DNA of 64,000 nucleotides, from NCBI GenBank assembly GCA_016744855.1, contig JADGDO010000010.1, forward strand, positions 1-64,000, written 5' to 3'. Numbering within the stretch: position 1 is the first letter of the stretch; each line of letters opens with the position of its first letter. This DNA comes from Candidatus Fermentibacteraceae bacterium (lineage in GTDB: Bacteria > Fermentibacterota > Fermentibacteria > Fermentibacterales > JCC-6). The translations under genes were made by a program, and so were the position numbers. The notes under the pieces are model-generated. The model was given only the letters and a program-made list of their open reading frames with translations. It was not told the DNA's origin and made no database searches. Positions 26,738 through 36,413 of this stretch are shown one piece after another.

Positions 26738-29700
26738 TGACCAGCCCCCTCTCCTGATACGGATTCACCGGATTGGTCCACTGGGTCCCCTTCGACTGTC
26801 ACAGCAGGGTCAACAGGTTCAGGGACAAATACCTCCAGCTCATATCCGGGAAGACCAAGTGATGATACAGTTCCGGGAGCAAGAAGTTCAAGATTTTCTG
26901 CGGCCTGATCGACCCATTCATTTGCCACTCCGGCAGACACTGCTTTTTCAACAGCTGTTACATAAATGTTAATCGCCTTCTGTACTTCTGGCTCATAAAA
27001 TTGAATGTAGAGCTGGTTGTAAAATTCGTCAATTGCCTCGTCCGGCAATCCGGCTGGAGGATCCATAAATGCTACCGAATTTGCGAAATCCTCATAAAGC
27101 TCGCCGGCTCTGACACAGGAAGCCATGAACCAGGTGTCAACATTGTAGGTAAGAGACTTTCCATACCAATTCTCTACTTCTCCCTTGAGCTGAGCTTTCT
27201 GTTGAACATTCTCAGGAGTTACAATCATCGCGTCATAGTTCATTCTGATGATCTCACCAACACGGAAAGCAGCCCTTGCGGCATCACTAGCAGGCCCTTC
27301 GCGGTAAGTATCATAAGTTTCAACACATGCGAGATACTTCTCGCGCGCTCCCATATAATCATGGGCATCAAAAAGGTAGTCTCCGGTTTTACCCAAGGCA
27401 ATAACCATTGTTACAGGGGAAGCTGCCTGTTCATCAATAATCCTGTTGTATACGGAAATAGCAAGCCCTTCAGCTCCTCCATTTTCATAGGCGACAGCAG
27501 CACTGTAGAGAGCTGTGTTCATTCCTTCAGCCATGGGGAAACGATTAAATGCTTCAATATACGTGTCTCCTGCAAGGATAAACATTTCCACTTCCATTGC
27601 CAGGAACGCTGCTCGCATCATTCCTTCTGGTGCCTGCGGTGTTTCAGGATAAGTGTTCGCAAGTGTTGTAAACACCCGTATTGCACTTGTGATGTCACCG
27701 GCTTTACCATAAGTTTCTCCAGCGTCGTAAAGAGCAACAGGAGCAACATCGGTGCCAGGGTGAGCAAGCGCTGATTCCTCATACCTTGCCGCAGCTATAA
27801 GAAGCGATTCCGTGTCTTCGGACTGAGCAAGAGATTCTGCATCTCTGTATGACACTGCTGCTGCGAGTGCGGCAACATCTGCGCCAAGATCCTCACCGGT
27901 GATGGAAGCTGCATCAGCAGCTCTGCCATACCAAAGCTCAGCATCAGAATACATCTGCTCAGCCTCAAAAGCTGATGCCAGGAACCTGGCTGATCTTGCT
28001 GTGTATTCCGAACTTGGGTACTCGTTAAATATTCTCATGTATGACTCGCGAGCAGTTGGGAAATCACCGGCATTGTAATGGCTACCCGCAACATTGTACA
28101 AGAACTGAGCAGCGTACTCACCTGCAGGATAATTGTCTGCATAATAATTACCGATCTCATGCATTTTTTCTCTGAGGAAAAGGCTATCAGCTCCGGGTTG
28201 ATCGTATGCCTGACCGAAAGCACTGAAAGCATTAACTGCTGCATTCTCTCGCTGCGTTGTGGAAGTACTGTCATAAACAACCTGCAGGTACACATCTCCG
28301 GCTCTTGCAAGATTACCAGTATTGTAATAAGAATCACCAAGAAGGAATTTGAAATCATACGCCTGTCTTGAATTACCGTAGTCTATAAGATAAAGCTCGA
28401 TTTTGTCTATAAGATTGGTGTAGTTCATAGCCATCAACTGGGAATCTCCTTCAGCCTCTGCAACCTGCTGAGCATGGTACTGAATTGAATTCTCAAGAGC
28501 TGAAGCTCTCAAAGAATCCACTTCCGCAAACACTGAGGAATCTCCCGACATGGTTGCCCATTCACTCTGAAGGCCGTAGTTAGAAACAATCTGCTCTCTG
28601 GCAAGGGCGGCATTCGCATAATCCCCGGCCCCTTCATATGCAACAGCAATTCTGGAATGAATAAATGGAGCTTCGGGACTGTATGGATCTCTTTCAAGAA
28701 GAGACTGATATGATTCTATTGATTCCAGCCAGAAGCCCTGCTCCATGTAGAAATCACCCATCTGAGTGAGAACATCTACTGTAACCTGATCATCTCCGAA
28801 TGAATCCAGGAAATTTGTGGCCAAGAGTACCGGTGGTCCGGATTTCTGTTCCATGAAGTCATGGGCTAAATACTCGATAGCCTCGCTTACCATATCTGCA
28901 CGTCGCTCGAGTCCCAGGTCATCCATTCTGTGACTATCCCTGATTAGATAACCGAAGAGAGCAATTGAGTGTTCATATTCATTCAGCAGATAGGCTGTCC
29001 AGCCAAGCTTGTAAATACCGAACTGATAGATAGTGGAAGAGGCATCAGGGTAATTGAGAATCTGATTGTAGAAAGTGTATGCACTGTCGAAATCAAAGGA
29101 GTCGAAGAAGAAATCTCCTGCACGAAGAAACGTTTCCGGTGCGAGGGGACTATCAGGGAAATCTGCAAGAAGGCGTCTGTAGCTTGCAACAGAACCAACA
29201 GGATCACCCATTTCACTAAGGGCATAGCCAAGAGAATAGAGAGCAATGTCCTCTACTTCACTGTCAGGATACTGATTTAGAACCCGTTGATATAGATCAA
29301 TAGTTCTGGAGTAGTCAGCCGGGATGAAATCTCCACCGGCCAAAGCAGTTCTGTCAAGATAACTGTTCTTGTCTATTTCATAGTACAACTGAGCAAGGCG
29401 CACATAGATATCAGCTGTAAATCTACTCTCCGGATAGTGAGCAAGGTATTCCTCGAAGTAACTGGCACATTCGATTCCTGACTCATCAATTCTACCCTGA
29501 AGAGAAATTGTCTCTGAACGCCTCTGTTCGCTGAGTGCTTCAGCCCTAAGGCTGTCTCCCTCTGCGTAGCTTTCTGCGATTCTTGCATTGTAATGAGCAC
29601 CAAGATAGTTAAGGGAATCACGCTTAAGCTCTCTATCAATGAAGGTAGCAATAGCAATACCGTACTGTGTTTCCTGCATCCAGTCGTGATCAGCAGCCAT

Positions 29701-31137
29701 TCCGGAATCCATCTTGCTTGCTAGATCCTGCAGGGCGAGTCTAATTCTGGAAACCTCTTCTTCAAGTTGAAGTAGCTCCTGCCTGTCTGCTTCGCTTCCT
29801 TCATACTCGGCAATGTTCTGTGTATTTTCTATCTCAAGTGCAAGTCTCTCTGAGCTTGCCCTCGAGGAAGCGATCAATCTATTCATTTCCTGAAGCATAG
29901 TTTCTGAATCCATACCAACAGGCATAGACAAAGAAGCCTCAAATCCTGATATATCAACAAAAAGGGCTCTGAGAGAAGCTTCTTCCTCTTCAATGAGAGC
30001 AACGAGCTCCATATCTCCCTGCATGTAAGCTTCTTCTTTGAGCTCAGTAAGCCCGAGACGAATTCTGTCGAGTCGCTCACGTTCGGAGTCGTACTGATCA
30101 GTTACATCCTGTCCCGAAGCGAATGTATCGTAGAAATCACTGCTGGATCCGTAATCTTCCATGAGCTGTCTGTACATAGAGATAGCAATATCAATATCCT
30201 GCGCACCCAGTGCACAGTTGGCCATAGCAAGTTCGAATTCACTGAAAAGCTCAGTTCCCGGCATCTCTTCAATAACGCGTTCAGCAAGGTTGTATGCGTC
30301 CTGGTACTCTTCCTGGCGCATGTATGTCCAGGTAAGACCAAGCATTGCAACATCATAATAAGCGCTGAAAGGTGAAACCTTTCTGTACTCCTCGGAAGCC
30401 AACTCCAACTGCCCCTGATCAACATAGATTTGGGCAATAGCAATTCTTGCCCTGTCGGCAATGCCGGTTTCGCCTCTGTTTGCATTGTCTATTACCAGCT
30501 GAAGTTCTGCAATAGCGGCATCATTATCTCCTTCAGCTACATAGGTTACTGCTATTAGATAAGCTGCAAGAGATGATTGCTCTCCCCCGATAGCGATTTG
30601 CTGCAGCGTTAACCGTGCATCTGCAAAATCACCCATATGATACTTGGCTAACCCACCAACAATCACCGCGATATCCGCGTATTCAAAACCGGGAGAAAAA
30701 GCAGAGAGTGTCTCGTAGTATTGAACTGCACCTTCGTAGTCCTGTAGCTCAAAACAAATAAGCTCAAGCCTGAACAAAGCTGCATCATAATAATCTGAAT
30801 CAGGAAAATTCTCTACGACTGAAACAAAGGCATCGCGTGACCAGACAATAGATCCGGTTGTGTAAAGCTCCTCACCCAACTCGAAAGCAGATTGTGCACT
30901 GAAAAGAATTGATCGCTGTCTTCGAAGCTGAATCAGCTCAGCCTCTATCCTTGCAAGCCTCTCCTCTTCGCGCATGATCTGACTCTCAAGATTCTCAAGT
31001 TCTTCCTGAGCTCTTCTGAGGACGATGTTGATTTCATCATCAACAGCCGGATCAGCAGCAGGTGCTTGCCCGAGGGCAGAGGCACACACTGCGAATATCA
31101 GAAATAGAATGGTTAAGCTTCTGAAATGAAAAACCAT
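26734..31137 (-). CDS. Very large exported tetratricopeptide-repeat protein
   Basis: The protein has 1467 residues with a signal peptide (RSLTILFLIFAVCASALGQ). A coiled coil follows (about 35-85, RRAQEELENLESQIMREEER). Then come tens of TPR units along the whole length, of the YbgF/BamD/outer-membrane TPR type (SDYYDAALFRLELICFEL, YPDSEVEDIALYSLGYAL, FPDSPLAPETFLRAGDFFF). A second coiled coil lies near 370-480. It is exported and probably spans the periplasm as a scaffold, like GltD/GltE TPR proteins of the gliding machine. It is the second gene of the operon, overlapping the next by 4 bases. Confidence 0.85.
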   Translation of the reverse strand: MVFHFRSLTILFLIFAVCASALGQAPAADPAVDDEINIVLRRAQEELENLESQIMREEERLARIEAELIQLRRQRSILFSAQSAFELGEELYTTGSIVWSRDAFVSVVENFPDSDYYDAALFRLELICFELQDYEGAVQYYETLSAFSPGFEYADIAVIVGGLAKYHMGDFADARLTLQQIAIGGEQSSLAAYLIAVTYVAEGDNDAAIAELQLVIDNANRGETGIADRARIAIAQIYVDQGQLELASEEYRKVSPFSAYYDVAMLGLTWTYMRQEEYQDAYNLAERVIEEMPGTELFSEFELAMANCALGAQDIDIAISMYRQLMEDYGSSSDFYDTFASGQDVTDQYDSERERLDRIRLGLTELKEEAYMQGDMELVALIEEEEASLRALFVDISGFEASLSMPVGMDSETMLQEMNRLIASSRASSERLALEIENTQNIAEYEGSEADRQELLQLEEEVSRIRLALQDLASKMDSGMAADHDWMQETQYGIAIATFIDRELKRDSLNYLGAHYNARIAESYAEGDSLRAEALSEQRRSETISLQGRIDESGIECASYFEEYLAHYPESRFTADIYVRLAQLYYEIDKNSYLDRTALAGGDFIPADYSRTIDLYQRVLNQYPDSEVEDIALYSLGYALSEMGDPVGSVASYRRLLADFPDSPLAPETFLRAGDFFFDSFDFDSAYTFYNQILNYPDASSTIYQFGIYKLGWTAYLLNEYEHSIALFGYLIRDSHRMDDLGLERRADMVSEAIEYLAHDFMEQKSGPPVLLATNFLDSFGDDQVTVDVLTQMGDFYMEQGFWLESIESYQSLLERDPYSPEAPFIHSRIAVAYEGAGDYANAALAREQIVSNYGLQSEWATMSGDSSVFAEVDSLRASALENSIQYHAQQVAEAEGDSQLMAMNYTNLIDKIELYLIDYGNSRQAYDFKFLLGDSYYNTGNLARAGDVYLQVVYDSTSTTQRENAAVNAFSAFGQAYDQPGADSLFLREKMHEIGNYYADNYPAGEYAAQFLYNVAGSHYNAGDFPTARESYMRIFNEYPSSEYTARSARFLASAFEAEQMYSDAELWYGRAADAASITGEDLGADVAALAAAVSYRDAESLAQSEDTESLLIAAARYEESALAHPGTDVAPVALYDAGETYGKAGDITSAIRVFTTLANTYPETPQAPEGMMRAAFLAMEVEMFILAGDTYIEAFNRFPMAEGMNTALYSAAVAYENGGAEGLAISVYNRIIDEQAASPVTMVIALGKTGDYLFDAHDYMGAREKYLACVETYDTYREGPASDAARAAFRVGEIIRMNYDAMIVTPENVQQKAQLKGEVENWYGKSLTYNVDTWFMASCVRAGELYEDFANSVAFMDPPAGLPDEAIDEFYNQLYIQFYEPEVQKAINIYVTAVEKAVSAGVANEWVDQAAENLELLAPGTVSSLGLPGYELEVFVPEPVDPAVTVEGDPVDQSGESVSGEGAGQ

Positions 31138-31145
31138 AGCTGAAC

Positions 31146-32126
31146 CTACCTGGGCTCGTCTAGGAGATCACGAAGCCTCTGAAGCTCGGATTCTGCAGCT
31201 CTTCTTCGAGCCTCAAGCTCATCAAGCCTGGTCCTGGCCCTCTCTATACGCTGCTGTTCTCTTTCCAGCTCAAGACGGCCAGCACCGAACAGTGGCCCGA
31301 ATCTGGAAGAAACTGCAATAGTTACCTTTGCATTCTGCATTACATCCTGTTTGTTCTGGCCTTCAGGTGCGAAAAGCATCTGTTCGAATTCAGCCCATGC
31401 AAGATGAAGGTTCACATGGTCTCCGACAGCGTATGTCATACCCATGTTAAAATCACGACCGTCCATCTCAAGAGCAAGAGAGAATTCCTCACCCGGCTTC
31501 CAGACGAGTGAACCGAACAAGCCGTTGGCTATAGCACTACCTACTCCCAAGGCTCCGCCTTCACCGACAACTCCCACAAACCGGCCAATACCGATTCCCA
31601 GGTTAAGTGTTACAGGAATTCCCATAAGGTAGCGCATATCCTTCGAAGCGACACCGTAAACAGACCAGTTCTGAGCATGATCGTAGTTGTACATACCATC
31701 TAAGTCCCAGAGAGTAGTAGAAGAACCAGTAGAGTCGGCAGTGCCCGGCGGGCCTGAAAAACAGTCTACATGCTCTCCGCCGATACCGTTCTGAACTCCG
31801 AGAGCAAAGGCTGGAACTGCGATACCTTCTTTAAGAATGGCGACTTTTGCGTTAAGAACAAGACCACCGTCGGCAAGATAAGACATGCCGATCTGACCGT
31901 AGCTCAGTATTCCCAATCTTAGATATCCTGTAAGTTTTACATCACTGGCGGAAGCTCCAACAGAGTCTTCAAAAGAAAAGGCACTGGCGGCAACGCCGAC
32001 CTCAACCTCTGTATGTTCCAGTATATAGGCGTCTGGGGCATTGACAACACCACCATATGCATACGGTAGTGAACCGGCAAATGCAATCGCCGTGTACAAT
32101 AATAAAAATACACCTACTAGGCGCAT
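31146..32126 (-). CDS. Outer-membrane barrel-like protein with C-terminal coiled coil
   Basis: The protein has 326 residues with a signal peptide (MRLVGVFLLLYTAIAFAGS). The body is rich in Gly and aromatic residues with alternating pattern (SYGQIGMSYLADGGLVLNAK, then HVNLHLAWAEFEQMLF), as in outer-membrane beta-barrels. The last about 50 residues are a charged coiled coil (EREQQRIERARTRLDELEAR). First gene of the operon, 8 bases before the TPR gene. It may give the complex its outer-membrane anchor, with the coiled coil reaching toward the TPR protein's own N-terminal coiled coil; that is inference. Confidence 0.7.
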   Translation of the reverse strand: MRLVGVFLLLYTAIAFAGSLPYAYGGVVNAPDAYILEHTEVEVGVAASAFSFEDSVGASASDVKLTGYLRLGILSYGQIGMSYLADGGLVLNAKVAILKEGIAVPAFALGVQNGIGGEHVDCFSGPPGTADSTGSSTTLWDLDGMYNYDHAQNWSVYGVASKDMRYLMGIPVTLNLGIGIGRFVGVVGEGGALGVGSAIANGLFGSLVWKPGEEFSLALEMDGRDFNMGMTYAVGDHVNLHLAWAEFEQMLFAPEGQNKQDVMQNAKVTIAVSSRFGPLFGAGRLELEREQQRIERARTRLDELEARRRAAESELQRLRDLLDEPR

Positions 32127-32265
32127 ACGACTCCTCTCAATCCCCCCGGATTCCTGAATTATTAACCACGATCCCCTATGTTATAAGACTTAATATCGCA
32201 CATCAACAAAGCACAGTCAAGCTGGAAAGCTTGGTATATAGATATGAAATTTACTTGAAATGTAG

Positions 32266-32294
32266 TTGACCTTAAAGAGGTATAGAGCTATTTT
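32266..32294 (+). promoter_or_regulatory. Likely promoter of the propeller protein gene
   Basis: TTGACC (32266-32271), a 17-base gap and TATTTT (32289-32294) give a good sigma-70-type match, 47 bases before the TTG start at 32341. The rest of 32127-32340 must also carry the divergent promoter of the Tol/Exb-type operon, but no clear boxes were found for it. Confidence 0.5.
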
Positions 32295-32340
32295 TGATAT
32301 AACTTAGTTTTATTTCTATCACTCACCGGAGGTTAGCCAA

Positions 32341-35175
32341 TTGAATGCCATTGCAATATTATTGTTGACTGTATCCGGCATTCTGCCAATTTGGGAGATA
32401 CATCTTGATGCAACACCAAGGGGCGAAGCTCAACTGATATCAAGAGGGGTAGCAGAACAAGTTCTATTTATTCCCATGGGCAATGCCGGTCTGGGTGCCT
32501 GGGGTCCGGGAGGAACACAACTGCCTGGCTTCCCTGTATCAAACGGAGTGGGTGTGATTTGGCGACCTGCAGCTGTACCCGGTTCGACTGGCGAAACTCT
32601 GATTGCATACGCCGACAATGACGGCTTCACCCACCTGATTGACTTCAATGGTAATGAGGCTTACGGCTGGCCGGTTAACAACAACTGCAATGTAATAACA
32701 GGTATAACGACAGTCGACCTGAATGATGACGGAGACTTCGAAATAACCTATGGAACCAGTAATGGAATGGTTCATCTCCTGAACCTTCGTGGACAAAGCG
32801 TTCAGGGCTTCCCAGTTGATCTGCAATCACAACTTCAACACCAACCAACTCAGATCAGTCTCGGTGGAGGTTTTCATGATGGAATTATCTGCGCAACAAA
32901 CAACAGCCGCATAACAATTCTTGGTTCGGATGGTATTGAACTGCCCGGCTGGCCGAAGCTGACAGGTTATCCTACCGGTACTACACCGGTTTCAGGTGAT
33001 GTAAACGGAGACGGTCAGGCAGATATTGTTTTTGCCAGCCAGGACGGAAAAGTTCACCTTTACAACCTCTTGGGGGAAGAGCAGGAAGGGTGGCCTTTTT
33101 ACATGGACGAGCGTCCCGTCCCTGGAGCAACCTCAATCGGTCTCATAGATACAGAACTTGCGCTACCACAGATAGCAGTTTCCTCAATCGACAGTACTGT
33201 GTACTTGTTAAACGGTGATGGTTCCATTGCTGGTGACTGGCGCTGGCCTAACAGAACAGATTCACGACCCTATCAGCCGATTCTTGCCAACACAGAAGCT
33301 GGCCCCTCGGTTATAACCACCTCAAATAATGGTAGCATCTATGCATGGAGTCCGAACGGTAGAAGAGTCAGCGGCTATCCTATTGAACATCCCGGTGGTA
33401 TTACTTATCCTCCTGTTGTTGGAGACATGAACAAAGATGGAGAAATGGAGCTTATTGTAGTTGGGGTGGGAGGAACCGTTTCTGCATATCCTGTCGCCTC
33501 TTATGTTTCTTCAAAATGTATGTGGCCCCTGCCCCTTGGTGACCAGTACAATTCAGGTTCCTACGGCACAGATTTTCTTCCGGCAGCGGAAGTTGAGCAA
33601 CTCACCGGTGAATTCAGCGGACCCGTATCTGTCGCCTACTCGATAACCTGTTCTGAATGGACAGGCATCTCTGTCAGTTACTCTACAGATGCAGGTTACA
33701 CGTGGAATGAAACGCGCAACTACACAGAACGCCCCGGAACAATAACTTGGAATTCAGATCAGGACCTACCGAGTGAAGATCAGCGAAGATGTCTTATCAG
33801 AATCACTCCATACTCTACTTTCGGACCTGGCGAGAGCGGCACATCTGGACTCCTTCATATCGACAATAACAGACCGCCTGAGATTCTCATGGAATCTCCG
33901 ATTAAAATTGATGATTCAAGATTCAGCCTCGGTTACGCTGTAGAAGACAACGAGGGCGATATTATTCAGCTCCAGGCACAGTACTCCACTGACGGTGGCA
34001 GCAGCTGGGAAACAATGCACCTCAGCGGCAGCAGCATTGAAATCGAGCCCTGGTTCTACGGGGAACCGGTCACTTGGAATGCTGTTGCTGACATAGGTCA
34101 TATAGATACCGACAACATAAAAATTAGAATAAGAGCAGCAGACGCAGATCCAGGTTCATGGTTCTTCATCGACGGTCTTCATATCGATACCGACAGATTA
34201 CCGAGTGCACAGATTATAGCTCCGGGCACAGAGGTTTATGGTCAGGTATCTCTTGGTGTTCGGCTAAGCGATCCTGAACAGAACATGCTTGATATTGCAT
34301 ACCAGTACAGTACGGATGGCGGATACAACTGGCTTCCAGCTACAGTTATTGAGGCAGAGCAGGCTGGAGTGGGCAGATATGATTTTGAAATAGTCTGGGA
34401 GTCCCAAAGGGATCTACCTGGATTTGACGGGTATCAGGTTAGGCTTCAGGCTCTTCCATCAGACATGAACACAGGAATAGCTGTTCCTTCAGCACCGTTC
34501 CACCTGGACAACAACTCCCAACCCACAGCTAGGATCACTTCTCCCTCCGTGTACGATGTTTTCCGGGGAAGCGTTCCTGTAAATTTCTCAGTAACAGATA
34601 TAGAGAGCGATGACATTACTATAAACCTCGAGTACAGACTTCACGGTGTTGAGGAGACATGGCACCTTGCTGATGGTCTTGTAAGCAAGGGACCTTTTGG
34701 ATTGTCAAGGTACAACACAATGCTTAACTGGAACAGTTCTGTGGACCTTCCAGAAGTTTCTATGCTTGATGTTGATATAAGACTGATTGCAATAGATGGT
34801 GATTCTGTGCGATCAGAAGTTATTGGACCAATCACCCTCGACAATACCGACATTCCGGAGCTGATTAGAGCAACACTATCCAATATGGACACACAGAGAG
34901 AACAGGCAGATGTCTCTTTCGAACTGGGAGATGAAGACGGTAGAACCATTGATCTCGCCATAGCCTATAGCTCGGATGGTGGAGAAAGCTGGAGACAGGC
35001 CACGGTCTCCGGAAATGCTCTCGGTCTTAATCCGCATTCATACAGCAATACTTTTACATGGCACTACGGAACAGATATCATGGGAACAAGAGGAACAGTC
35101 CTGCTTCGCATCACACCTACCTGGCAGGGAAGTAAACTGGGTAGACCTCGCTTTATAGAGCAGGCTTTCCGGTAA
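32341..35175 (+). CDS. Large secreted beta-propeller (FG-GAP/PQQ-like) and Ig-like repeat protein
   Basis: The start is TTG 32341 behind CCGGAGG; the product opens with a signal peptide (MNAIAILLLTVSGILP). In the 944 residues, 30-400 form a propeller with FG-GAP-like Ca-binding turns (DLNDDGDFEITYGTSNG, DVNGDGQADIVFASQDG, DMNKDGEMELIVVGVGG). Residues about 415-944 are four to five repeats. Each has an Asp-box-like turn (YSTDAGYTWNET, YSTDGGSSWET, YSTDGGYNWLP, YSSDGGESWR) and most a LDNN/HIDNNRPP linker. There is no C-terminal sorting domain. It is probably a cell-surface or outer-leaflet binding protein. It overlaps the end of thyX by 23 bases, tail to tail. Confidence 0.85.
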   Translation: MNAIAILLLTVSGILPIWEIHLDATPRGEAQLISRGVAEQVLFIPMGNAGLGAWGPGGTQLPGFPVSNGVGVIWRPAAVPGSTGETLIAYADNDGFTHLIDFNGNEAYGWPVNNNCNVITGITTVDLNDDGDFEITYGTSNGMVHLLNLRGQSVQGFPVDLQSQLQHQPTQISLGGGFHDGIICATNNSRITILGSDGIELPGWPKLTGYPTGTTPVSGDVNGDGQADIVFASQDGKVHLYNLLGEEQEGWPFYMDERPVPGATSIGLIDTELALPQIAVSSIDSTVYLLNGDGSIAGDWRWPNRTDSRPYQPILANTEAGPSVITTSNNGSIYAWSPNGRRVSGYPIEHPGGITYPPVVGDMNKDGEMELIVVGVGGTVSAYPVASYVSSKCMWPLPLGDQYNSGSYGTDFLPAAEVEQLTGEFSGPVSVAYSITCSEWTGISVSYSTDAGYTWNETRNYTERPGTITWNSDQDLPSEDQRRCLIRITPYSTFGPGESGTSGLLHIDNNRPPEILMESPIKIDDSRFSLGYAVEDNEGDIIQLQAQYSTDGGSSWETMHLSGSSIEIEPWFYGEPVTWNAVADIGHIDTDNIKIRIRAADADPGSWFFIDGLHIDTDRLPSAQIIAPGTEVYGQVSLGVRLSDPEQNMLDIAYQYSTDGGYNWLPATVIEAEQAGVGRYDFEIVWESQRDLPGFDGYQVRLQALPSDMNTGIAVPSAPFHLDNNSQPTARITSPSVYDVFRGSVPVNFSVTDIESDDITINLEYRLHGVEETWHLADGLVSKGPFGLSRYNTMLNWNSSVDLPEVSMLDVDIRLIAIDGDSVRSEVIGPITLDNTDIPELIRATLSNMDTQREQADVSFELGDEDGRTIDLAIAYSSDGGESWRQATVSGNALGLNPHSYSNTFTWHYGTDIMGTRGTVLLRITPTWQGSKLGRPRFIEQAFR

Positions 35176-36403
35176 CTTCCTCCCAACGGGATTTACCGCA
35201 AGTCATTTTCACAGTCTCCGGAGCTTTTTCTCTGATTTTGAGAATCATTTCGGAGGCTGTTCTTCTTATATCCCACTGGGCATGTGCATCATCTCTGAGT
35301 CTAATGAAATGATTGAATTCTCTGCCGTTGATACAAAGCCTGACCTGACGGCGATGAGCATTTGTCAGAAGCAATTCTCCTGCTCTGCCCAACCCCGAAG
35401 CAGCGTCAGCTGCCTTGGAGCATTCACGTCTGAACAGATCTCCTAGCCCTGCGTTTTCAATACTCGGTGGAACTGTTACTCCAAGTGCCGGATCATAAGC
35501 GGAGACAAGCTGCGTACTCATTCTGTGCCTTTTCAGCTGTGCGTATGCTGTAGCGGAGAGGGTAATTTTGAAATCAGCCCTGAATAACTCCCAAAACCTT
35601 GGCAATGCATCATGAATACCGAGATGATCGTAGATTCTGTCGAACGTCGGTTCTCCAAAAAGTTCAGTAAGCCAGTCTGCGATTCTCTTATCGGAATCAC
35701 AACTTAGGAGCTCAGTGTTACAGTCGGTTTTTACTGGTGCCGGTTGTCTATGGGCTATTCTATCCATTTCAGTTGGTTCGGTGAAGAGCATAAGAGAAGA
35801 AGCAACAGGAAGAACAGCATCGTAAAGAGCGCAGGCAAGATCCTGAACTTCTCTTATTGGATGGGCCTTCATCCTTCTGATCATATGTTCAAGCTCTCGC
35901 GCATTTACTGTCATACCCATCTGGCTCGTTGTTGCAAGAGGGAGAATGTATCTAGCATCTTCTCTGGCTTCGGTCTTTGAAAGGCCGGATTTCAGCAGGG
36001 TTGCCAGTATCTCCTCATAGCACTCGAACAAATCGGTCAGGACAGTTGAGTACTCTTTCATCTCTTCTGGAAGAACCCAATCTTCCCCTATCCGGATGTA
36101 CCTCTGCGATTTCTCGGTAAAACTGATAAGCCTGAATGACTGAATAGCCTCTGCAGCCAGTCTTGAAATGCCGAGGATATCGAAATTGAAAACTGCATGC
36201 TCTGCTATTGAACCATGACCGTATTTGTAAACAATGGTTCTGTTTGACTTGCGTGCAAAATCTACTTCACTGGCGGATTTTGCTCTCAGCTCGGTAATAG
36301 GCGCCGGATCACGACTGATTCTGGCGTATGCCGCGGAAATTGTTTCAGGGGTTTCGGAACCGTTTTCGGTATCGGTGTTGTATCCGGCCAGAATAACCTT
36401 CAC
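35153..36403 (-). CDS. thyX: Double-length FAD-dependent thymidylate synthase ThyX with split motifs
   Basis: The start is GTG 36403 behind GAGGAG. The 416-residue protein is nearly twice the usual ThyX length and consists of two ThyX-like halves. Half 1 (1-220) has GHGSIAEHAVFNFDI, SFTEKSQRYI (94-103) and TVNARELEHMI, but its RHR site has decayed to SFR. Half 2 (225-416) has LKRHRMSTQLVSAY with RHR at 292-294 and CINGREFNHFIRLRDDAHAQWDIR, but lacks the SQRY part. It would convert dUMP to dTMP using FAD, NADPH and methylene-THF, perhaps with each active site built from both halves. It follows the GH84 gene by 10 bases. Confidence 0.85.
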   Translation of the reverse strand: MKVILAGYNTDTENGSETPETISAAYARISRDPAPITELRAKSASEVDFARKSNRTIVYKYGHGSIAEHAVFNFDILGISRLAAEAIQSFRLISFTEKSQRYIRIGEDWVLPEEMKEYSTVLTDLFECYEEILATLLKSGLSKTEAREDARYILPLATTSQMGMTVNARELEHMIRRMKAHPIREVQDLACALYDAVLPVASSLMLFTEPTEMDRIAHRQPAPVKTDCNTELLSCDSDKRIADWLTELFGEPTFDRIYDHLGIHDALPRFWELFRADFKITLSATAYAQLKRHRMSTQLVSAYDPALGVTVPPSIENAGLGDLFRRECSKAADAASGLGRAGELLLTNAHRRQVRLCINGREFNHFIRLRDDAHAQWDIRRTASEMILKIREKAPETVKMTCGKSRWEEVTGKPAL

Positions 36404-36413
36404 TTTTATCTCC

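Noticed and set aside
27001-27774. 257-codon plus-strand frame antisense to the TPR gene
   Set aside because: The opposite frame has clear repeated TPR units; this one is a shadow without ribosome site.
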